Shown here: in pieces, positions 24,927 through 29,622 of the stretch
How the letters are laid out: every line of letters begins with the position of its first letter
Position numbering within the stretch: the first letter of the stretch is position 1
NCBI GenBank assembly: GCA_001421095.1
Contig: LIIK01000033.1
Span: 1-29,622 of the forward strand
Source of the DNA: Candidatus [Bacteroides] periocalifornicus
Lineage (GTDB): Bacteria; Bacteroidota; Bacteroidia; Bacteroidales; CAJPTX01
Reading direction: 5' to 3'
Length of the DNA stretch: 29,622 nt
Program-made: the position numbers and the translations under genes
The notes under the pieces: generated by a model
What the model was told of the DNA's origin: nothing
Databases searched by the model: none
Seen by the model: the letters and a program-made list of their open reading frames with translations, nothing else

Positions 24927-26021
24927 TTAGACCCCAAAGCTAATCCCCACACCCCGCGCAGTGCTAACTAGGCTTCCCTCAGGATCTACTAGGTTGGGCT
25001 GCATCACCGCCTCCACCAGCGGCACAGATATGATATTCGGATGCCTATAGGCCACCATTTCGCCGAAGCGTTCCTCGAGAACCATTTCAAAGGCCTTCAC
25101 GCCGAATTGCGTAGCTAGTACCCTGTCGTAGGCTACAGGTATTCCACCCCGCTGGAGGTGCCCTAGCACCGTCTCTCGCATATCAGCCTCAAAGCCGCGT
25201 GTTTTTAGGTCATGTACCAGCTTGTGGGCCACACCACCCAGCCGTAGATTCTGGTAGCCGATCTCATCGCTTTTAGCCGAGGTAATCTCGCCGCCCCTGG
25301 GCATGGCACCCTCGGCTATCACCACTATGGCATGCCCTTTGCCGCGATTAAAGCGTTTCTCGAGCCGCTCCTGAACTTTTGCGATATCGTAGGGGATCTC
25401 TGGGATGAGGCACACCTCTGCTCCCCCAGCTATGGCCGCATGCAGGGCAATCCACCCAGCATTACGCCCCATTACCTCCAGCACTAGGACGCGGTTGTGC
25501 GAAGCGGCCGTTGTTACCAGCTTGTCTACCGCCTCGGTGGCTATTTGCACCGCCGTCTGGAAGCCGAAAGTAAAATCTGTAGATGACAGGTCGTTGTCTA
25601 TCGTTTTCGGCACCCCTATGATATTCAGCCCCTTCTCAAAGAGCGCTTGGCTTATCCGTTGCGACCCGTCCCCCCCTACGCTTATCACCGCATCTATGCC
25701 GAGAAACTGTAGCTTACGGAGCATCTCGTCGCTCCTATCCACAGTAGTCCACGTACCATCGGCCTGCCGTATGGGCCACGCAAAAGGCCCTCCTTTATTG
25801 GTAGTTCCGATTATGGTGCCACCCTGCACATGGATGCCCGACACGGCGTGTTCGTCGAGCACACGGATTTCTGTAGGTTCACTCAGTATACCATCAAAAC
25901 TCTGTATGCCGCCTACCACCTCCCAGTCCCGTTCCTGTGCCGCCCGTTTCACCACCGCGCGGATTACCGCATTCAGCCCCGGGCAATCGCCACCTCCAGT
26001 GGCTACCATCACTCGTTTCAT
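24927..26021 (-). CDS. pfkA: 6-phosphofructokinase, mixed-substrate group III type
   Basis: Phosphorylates fructose 6-phosphate to fructose 1,6-bisphosphate, the committed step of glycolysis. The 364-residue protein has GGGDCPGLN at the nucleotide site and GGDGS (116-120). PKTIDND (138-144) contains the catalytic Asp142, and MGRNAGW binds substrate. Gly119 in GGDGS is the ATP-type residue, but Lys139 in PKTIDND is found in PPi-dependent enzymes, where ATP-type PfkA has Gly. This combination marks the mixed-substrate group III; ATP is the more likely donor, though this is not certain. It lacks the length of eukaryotic allosteric forms. A small lipoprotein gene ends 113 bp upstream on the same strand and may share its transcript. 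Confidence 0.95.
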   Translation of the reverse strand: MKRVMVATGGGDCPGLNAVIRAVVKRAAQERDWEVVGGIQSFDGILSEPTEIRVLDEHAVSGIHVQGGTIIGTTNKGGPFAWPIRQADGTWTTVDRSDEMLRKLQFLGIDAVISVGGDGSQRISQALFEKGLNIIGVPKTIDNDLSSTDFTFGFQTAVQIATEAVDKLVTTAASHNRVLVLEVMGRNAGWIALHAAIAGGAEVCLIPEIPYDIAKVQERLEKRFNRGKGHAIVVIAEGAMPRGGEITSAKSDEIGYQNLRLGGVAHKLVHDLKTRGFEADMRETVLGHLQRGGIPVAYDRVLATQFGVKAFEMVLEERFGEMVAYRHPNIISVPLVEAVMQPNLVDPEGSLVSTARGVGISFGV

Positions 26022-26134
26022 AGGCGTTCGTAATTTTGGGAAGGTGCTGGTTAGAGTACTGCGACGGCTTGCAGACGGTCGCTATACCATACCAGCCCGG
26101 GGTGAGGGCGAAGGGCCGTTTTCTAAGCAGCCAG

Positions 26135-26257
26135 CTAGTGATTCTTGTAGGCAGGGCAAGGTACCTTGTTGCTGCCCGAGCAGCTCACTACGCACATTCC
26201 CCCTAGTGTCACTAGGCATAGTATCAGTACAGTCAAAAATATACGCTTGCGCTTCAT
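26135..26257 (-). CDS. Small lipoprotein, 40 residues
   Basis: A tiny gene missed by length cutoffs. It encodes Met-Lys-Arg-Lys-Arg, a hydrophobic stretch (IFLTVLILCLVTLGGMCVV), then lipobox VVSC with Cys26 as the lipidated residue. The short mature tail is CSGSNKVPCPAYKNH. The n-, h- and c-regions are typical of a bacterial lipoprotein signal. A perfect promoter (26322-26352) lies about 65 bp upstream on the same strand. Very short lipoproteins with a CPAY motif occur in Bacteroidota, as far as I recall; function unknown. It could be co-transcribed with pfkA. Confidence 0.7.
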   Translation of the reverse strand: MKRKRIFLTVLILCLVTLGGMCVVSCSGSNKVPCPAYKNH

Positions 26258-26321
26258 CGCCCTGCTACATTTAGCAATTTGACCTCTTTGGATGCCCTAT
26301 TATACCATCCAAATTCAGCCC

Positions 26322-26352
26322 CAAAGGTAGGCATTATCTTGTTACTGGCAAA
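26322..26352 (-). promoter_or_regulatory. Promoter for the small lipoprotein gene (and perhaps pfkA)
   Basis: On the minus strand, TTTG/TTG (26349-26352), exactly 19 bp, then TACCTTTG (26329-26322). A perfect Bacteroides-type promoter. Transcription should begin near 26315, leaving a leader of about 58 nt. Confidence 0.8.
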
Positions 26353-26486
26353 TACCGTATAACCACCTTTGCTGGTTTTATTGACCGAGTGGCCTTTATG
26401 TGAAATTTGAGATTTTATAGCAACCTGATAATCAGTGCATAAATCTACTATCTCGTAATCATTACCATTGAGATTCGTTGGGCAAC

Positions 26487-26517
26487 TTGGGTAGTCAATG
26501 GGGTTTCGTTACCTTTG
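26487..26517 (+). promoter_or_regulatory. Promoter for the thioredoxin-fold-like lipoprotein gene
   Basis: TTG at 26487-26489, 20 bp, TACCTTTG at 26510-26517. Predicted start near 26524, about 73 nt before the ATG at 26597. Confidence 0.75.
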
Positions 26518-26596
26518 CAAACATATTTTTGCTTCGCTGCGCATTTTTCTGGAAGGACTTTCACGTTTGTAAGCGCCCCGGAACTTTTAATAGCTA

Positions 26597-27907
26597 ATGA
26601 AATTGGGCGCTTTACTTAGAGCTAGCATTTACGGTATGATCTACCAGCACTGGCAATCCCTATTTTTTCGTTGCGTCCCGCATAGCTTATCCAGCGTTCT
26701 TCTAGTCCTGCTTTTCATATTGCAGGGGTGTAGCCATGAGCCGCAGGGTGGGGTAGAAGTGGTGAATCAGACAAAGAGCCCGGCCGAATTTGAATACCTC
26801 CTCCCCGAGCAGGTCGATTCTGCCAGCTGGGGTAGGCTGATAGTCAGTTCAGAAGATCATTCATTCCTGCCAGTGTACCCTCAGGTGGCTACATTGCTTA
26901 CGGTCGGCGTGCCTGGGCACTGCGCACGGACCACCATTCTGATAGGCCCTGCAGATCATCCGACGATCACGCTAACCCCGCACGGCCTGCAGCTTACAGG
27001 GATGGAGGAAGAGGTTAGGTTGCAGAAGCTGCGGACTTACCTTGCAGCCGCGCAGGATTCCTTAGCCCATGCCAAGTATGTCTACGAGTTGCTTCCCAAG
27101 CTCCCCACGAGCGACTCTGTCCGCCTGCAGACCGTTCAAGATGCGGAGAAGGTCATACGCAATACCCGAGAGTACCTCTCCGATTTCATTCACCAGCGCC
27201 CCTTCAGCAAGGCTTGCCTCATTGCGTTGCTGGCTGACTATGGGGAGAAATTACCCTACCTGAGCATTGCCGAGCATGACTCGCTCTTCCGCTATACATT
27301 GGCCAATCTTGCCAGCGTTTACCCAGAGACGCCGCTCCTACGCCGCATGCGGGTAACCATAGAGAGGAAGGATTCCGCAAACGCCCTATCCGCAGATAGC
27401 ACCCTTACTCCCCAGCGAGGATTGCCAGTGCTAGATACCCTTCGCACGCTCCTTGCCCGCCTTATTCCCCCGCAGCCAGTGCCGAGCTTAACGCCCCCAT
27501 TTCTAGCGGTGGTAGCGCAGAAAATGGACGACACGGCCTCCTACGCTAGCCACTACCTCAGGGAGTTGGAATCGCTCAAACCGCAAGGCATTCAAATCCT
27601 TACCATCAGTCCAGCCCGCGATTCGGAATGCGTTACGCTTTCTGAGATCAATGCAGACTCTACGGTATCCCTCTGTACGCGGAATAATCTTCCAGGGCAT
27701 CCGTTTTCCCAGGCACTCCAGATTCGTATCACCCCGGTGGTTGTGATGATTGATGCCAAGGGCTACATCCACGCCATTAACCCATCTGTGGAGCAGGCCG
27801 TTAGCTATTTGAATCCCATTAATCCCAAAATGGCCGGTCGCCCTGTGCCGCGGACTGCTAGGCCTAGCAATCCGGCAGGATACGCAGCCGCCTCCGTAAT
27901 CCGTTAG
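26597..27907 (+). CDS. Lipoprotein with degenerate thioredoxin-like C-terminus
   Basis: A 436-residue exported protein. The lipobox ILQGC gives Cys45 as lipidation site if translation starts at 26597, or Cys32 from the ATG at 26636; the latter gives a more normal signal length. The middle (about 130-260) is helical. The end (about 310-400) looks like the last part of a TlpA/AhpC-type thioredoxin fold, with RITPVVVMIDAKGYIHAIN matching the usual cis-Pro and beta-strand segment. The CXXC redox motif I would expect is missing. It resembles Bacteroidota DUF4369-AhpC/TSA lipoproteins but has probably lost redox function. That reading is inference. lpxH follows after 45 bp. Confidence 0.7.
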   Translation: MKLGALLRASIYGMIYQHWQSLFFRCVPHSLSSVLLVLLFILQGCSHEPQGGVEVVNQTKSPAEFEYLLPEQVDSASWGRLIVSSEDHSFLPVYPQVATLLTVGVPGHCARTTILIGPADHPTITLTPHGLQLTGMEEEVRLQKLRTYLAAAQDSLAHAKYVYELLPKLPTSDSVRLQTVQDAEKVIRNTREYLSDFIHQRPFSKACLIALLADYGEKLPYLSIAEHDSLFRYTLANLASVYPETPLLRRMRVTIERKDSANALSADSTLTPQRGLPVLDTLRTLLARLIPPQPVPSLTPPFLAVVAQKMDDTASYASHYLRELESLKPQGIQILTISPARDSECVTLSEINADSTVSLCTRNNLPGHPFSQALQIRITPVVVMIDAKGYIHAINPSVEQAVSYLNPINPKMAGRPVPRTARPSNPAGYAAASVIR

Positions 27908-27952
27908 ACCGTCCCCTTTCCGTTCATTTTAGGGTAAACCAACAGCAAGCGC

Positions 27953-28762
27953 ATGCAGCCTACGAAGTCCCTCTTTTTCGCCTCAGACTTCCACCTGGGG
28001 CTTCGTACCCCAATCCCCCCCGTAGAGCGAGAACGACGTGTGGTGGGCTGGTTACAAACCATCGCGCCTAGGGCAGAAGCCCTTTACCTGCTGGGCGATA
28101 TATTTGATTTTTGGTACGAGTATAAGCGAGTGGTTCCCAAGGGATTTACCCGATTCCTTGGGCAACTCAGCGCCTTTGCCGATGCGGGGATTCCCGTGCA
28201 TATCCTTACGGGCAACCATGACATTTGGCTGTTTGACTACCTAGCCCAAGAGTGCGGAGTAGTGGTGCATACCCAGAATTTTACCCTCTCGGCGGAGGCT
28301 GTCACATTCTACCTCAGCCACGGTGATAGCCTGGCAGACACTAGCCTTGGGTTTCGGCTGATGTCATCGTGCTTCCATTCCTCTATACTACAGAGAATTT
28401 TTTCTACACTGGTGCATCCAGATTTGGCCATGTGGCTGGGCCATACGTGGTCTGCCCACAGCAGGGAGAGCAAACCTCTATCCCGAGCATGGCGAGGTGA
28501 GGAAGAGCCAGTGGTCAGCACGGCAAATAGGCTCTGCGCGCAGCAGCATATAGATTTTGTCCTCATTGGACACCTCCATCTTGCCCTCATCCATCCCCTT
28601 GTCGGGGGGAGCCATCTGGCCATCCTGGGTGATTGGATTCAGGCCTGCACCTATGCAGAATGGAATGGGGCCAACCTGTCGCTGTATCGATACAGAAATC
28701 CTGGCGAAGAGCCTGAACTATTGGCGCAAGCAGCCCCAAGCGTGCCGCCCCTTCACGAATAG
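27953..28762 (+). CDS. lpxH: UDP-2,3-diacylglucosamine diphosphatase
   Basis: LpxH hydrolyses UDP-2,3-diacylglucosamine to lipid X and UMP on the cytoplasmic face of the inner membrane, a step of lipid A synthesis. The 269-residue calcineurin-like phosphoesterase has the metal ligands in order: SDFHLG (Asp12, His14), LLGDIFDFW (Asp49), GNHD (Asn88, His89), SHGD (His123) and GHLH (His207, His209). The GDIFDFW motif is typical of LpxH rather than other phosphoesterases. Its length is near that of Bacteroidota LpxH and longer than E. coli (240). It starts 45 bp after the lipoprotein gene and is likely in the same transcript. Confidence 0.92.
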   Translation: MQPTKSLFFASDFHLGLRTPIPPVERERRVVGWLQTIAPRAEALYLLGDIFDFWYEYKRVVPKGFTRFLGQLSAFADAGIPVHILTGNHDIWLFDYLAQECGVVVHTQNFTLSAEAVTFYLSHGDSLADTSLGFRLMSSCFHSSILQRIFSTLVHPDLAMWLGHTWSAHSRESKPLSRAWRGEEEPVVSTANRLCAQQHIDFVLIGHLHLALIHPLVGGSHLAILGDWIQACTYAEWNGANLSLYRYRNPGEEPELLAQAAPSVPPLHE

Positions 28763-28792
28763 CCACTTGTACACACGGATACGTAAACTCCG

Positions 28793-28880
28793 TAAAAAGA
28801 CCTCGGCAAGACCCTCATAGACGATGCGGCACGCATAGTAGCGACGCGCGGCACGCCACGTCGCTACAAACGCCGGGAAG
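28793..28880. repeat. Repeat remnant with perfect palindrome arms
   Basis: AAAAAGACCTCGGCAAGACC followed by ACGATGCGGCACGC and then GTAGCGACG ... CGTCGCTAC (28838-28867), a 9-bp perfect inverted repeat around CGCGGCACGCCA. The first part matches the element at 24531-24674 and the second the MITE-like terminus. It is probably a fusion of degraded copies. Confidence 0.55.
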
Positions 28881-28959
28881 CCCGCTAGGGCGAGCAATGA
28901 ATCGCGACGCGGTGCGCCACGTTGCGACAAAAAATATCCACGCCGCTTGTGGTGATGTC

Positions 28960-29000
28960 GGGCGGGGGAATCTTCGCGAAAACCGCGAAGACCCCGCCCC
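28960..29000 (+). repeat. GC-rich hairpin repeat A, copy 4
   Basis: GGGCGGGGG ... TCTTCGCG, a longer AAAACC-type loop, CGCGAAGA, CCCCGCCCC, then TACAGTCGGG. Same orientation as the copies at 43 and 7316. Confidence 0.85.
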
Positions 29001-29084
29001 TACAGTCGGGCATATGCGGGGATGCAACCGGGATGTCTTTTCCAGGGGTAACATATCGGACTACCGCCTTTTCCCATCGCCTCT

Positions 29085-29244
29085 CCGCATACCATCCCAG
29101 ACCTCTGCCCCCCCCCATAAACGCCGCGGCCCGGGAAGGGAGGGCACCCGCTACGCTCGGCACCTCCCCTACCATGATCCCTATGCGATTCGAAGCAGCC
29201 CGAGGGTACGTGAAATTCCTAATTAAAAAGGGTTTACCCACAAG
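29085..29244 (+). repeat. Direct repeat, unit 1 (about 160 bp)
   Basis: Starts CCGCATACCATCC, continues through CATAAACGCCGCGGCCCGGG, the hairpin-like GCTCGGCACCTCCCCTACC, CAGCCCGA and AATTAAAAAGGG, and ends CCCACAAG. The unit at 29462-29622 is clearly homologous with scattered substitutions. The last part continues into the MITE-like sequence that follows (AGAGATCCCCATAAAAGG). Confidence 0.85.
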
Positions 29245-29251
29245 AGAGATC

Positions 29252-29367
29252 CCCATAAAAGGTTGAACCCCTCTGGGCCTTTTGCCGCGGTCTCCCTTGT
29301 AGTACAGCGGTTTAAAACCGATTCTCCCATTTCTCGAAGGACGTAGCGACGCGGCGTGCCGCGTCGT
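29252..29367. mobile_element. MITE-like element, partial copy 3
   Basis: ATAAAAGGTTGAACC, CCTTTTGCCGCGGTCTCCC, AGCGGTTTAAAACCG and the terminal GCGACGCGGCGTGCCGCGTC match the right half of the element at 289-492. The expected left terminal palindrome is replaced by the direct-repeat unit before it, so this copy is either truncated or a composite. Confidence 0.6.
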
Positions 29368-29461
29368 GATCTGCCTTCATGCCGTTTCCCGTTGATAATC
29401 ACACGCTACCTGCTACGGCCGAATGGCGGGTTAGCGATACGCGCACATTGCATCCCCCCCC

Positions 29462-29622
29462 CCGCATACCATCCAAGACTTCCGCCAAGCCCCCATAAAC
29501 GCCGCGGCCCGGGAAGGGAAGGCACTCGCTGCGCTCGGCACCTCCCCTACCAAGATCCCTACGAGATTCGCAGCAGCCCGAAGGTACTTGAATTTCCTGA
29601 TTAAAAAGGGCTTGCCCACAAG
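29462..29622 (+). repeat. Direct repeat, unit 2, truncated by the window end
   Basis: Same order of motifs as 29085-29244, down to the final CCCACAAG at base 29622, which is the same point at which unit 1 runs on into AGAGATCC. If the repeat continues in the same way, a further MITE-like end should lie just outside the window. Confidence 0.8.

Larger units (their letters stand above)
26258..26596. other. Divergent promoter region
   Basis: These 339 bp separate the leftward small-lipoprotein gene from the rightward lipoprotein gene. They contain one promoter for each direction (26322-26352 minus, 26487-26517 plus). The AT-rich part between them (26353-26486) shows no gene and no obvious operator. 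Confidence 0.7.
28763..29622. other. Non-coding repeat block at the right end
   Basis: These 860 bp contain no supportable gene. In order: a repeat remnant (28793-28880), hairpin repeat A (28960-29000), the first unit of a direct repeat (29085-29244), a MITE-like end (29252-29367), unique sequence (29368-29461), and the second unit of the direct repeat (29462-29622), cut by the window end. Similar short peptides can be translated from both direct-repeat units, which is explained by the duplication. Confidence 0.8.

Noticed and set aside
25405..26274. A 289-codon plus-strand open frame over pfkA
   Set aside because: It is antisense to pfkA and to the small lipoprotein gene, has no family resemblance, and its length follows from the pfkA codon pattern.
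28897..29604. Short open frames sharing the peptide HKRRGPGREGTR
   Set aside because: The shared peptide is the translation of the direct repeat at 29085 and 29462; no start signals or family match.

Overview
The window looks like chromosome from a member of the Bacteroidota, most likely order Bacteroidales. The evidence is: promoters of the TTG/TTTG-N19/20-TAnnTTTG type; a secreted BspA-like protein with a type IX secretion (T9SS) C-terminal domain; a DUF4290-murA pair; a group III mixed-substrate type phosphofructokinase; adjacent SiaB-like and SiaC-like (DUF1987) genes; and the gene order coaX - outer membrane protein - TPR protein - lptC. No rRNA, tRNA, CRISPR array, prophage, transposase or plasmid gene was seen. 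The content is mainly housekeeping, interrupted by a dense family of short GC-rich repeats.

Layout. 1-720 is non-coding repeat DNA, including a 204-bp MITE-like element, and it ends in a terminator for the leftward BspA-like gene (721-2991). A promoter at 3072-3102 starts the rightward DUF4290-murA pair, followed by grpE and dnaJ. 7291-8064 is a second repeat block carrying an inverted copy of the MITE-like element. Next come guaA and a secreted S41 protease, a DEAD-box RNA helicase, a THUMP-type rRNA methyltransferase, a SiaB-like kinase with its SiaC-like partner, and mfd. coaX, a beta-barrel outer membrane protein, a periplasmic TPR protein (followed by a terminator) and lptC form an envelope-related cluster. 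nth follows after another repeat remnant. On the minus strand lie pfkA and, upstream of it, a 40-residue lipoprotein gene with its own promoter. To the right are a thioredoxin-fold-like lipoprotein lacking CXXC and lpxH. 28763-29622 is a third repeat block whose last unit is cut by the window end.

The genes cover cell-wall precursor synthesis (MurA), LPS synthesis and export (LpxH, LptC), protein folding and turnover (GrpE, DnaJ, S41 protease), RNA metabolism (DEAD-box helicase, RlmL-like), DNA repair (Mfd, Nth), cofactor, purine and sugar metabolism (CoaX, GuaA, PfkA), and one probable phospho-switch (SiaB/SiaC). The most interesting features are the repeat family, the stand-alone SiaB/SiaC pair, the tiny lipoprotein gene, and a MurA with Asp in place of the catalytic Cys. 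Apart from the repeat family, nothing here is clearly a novel system.
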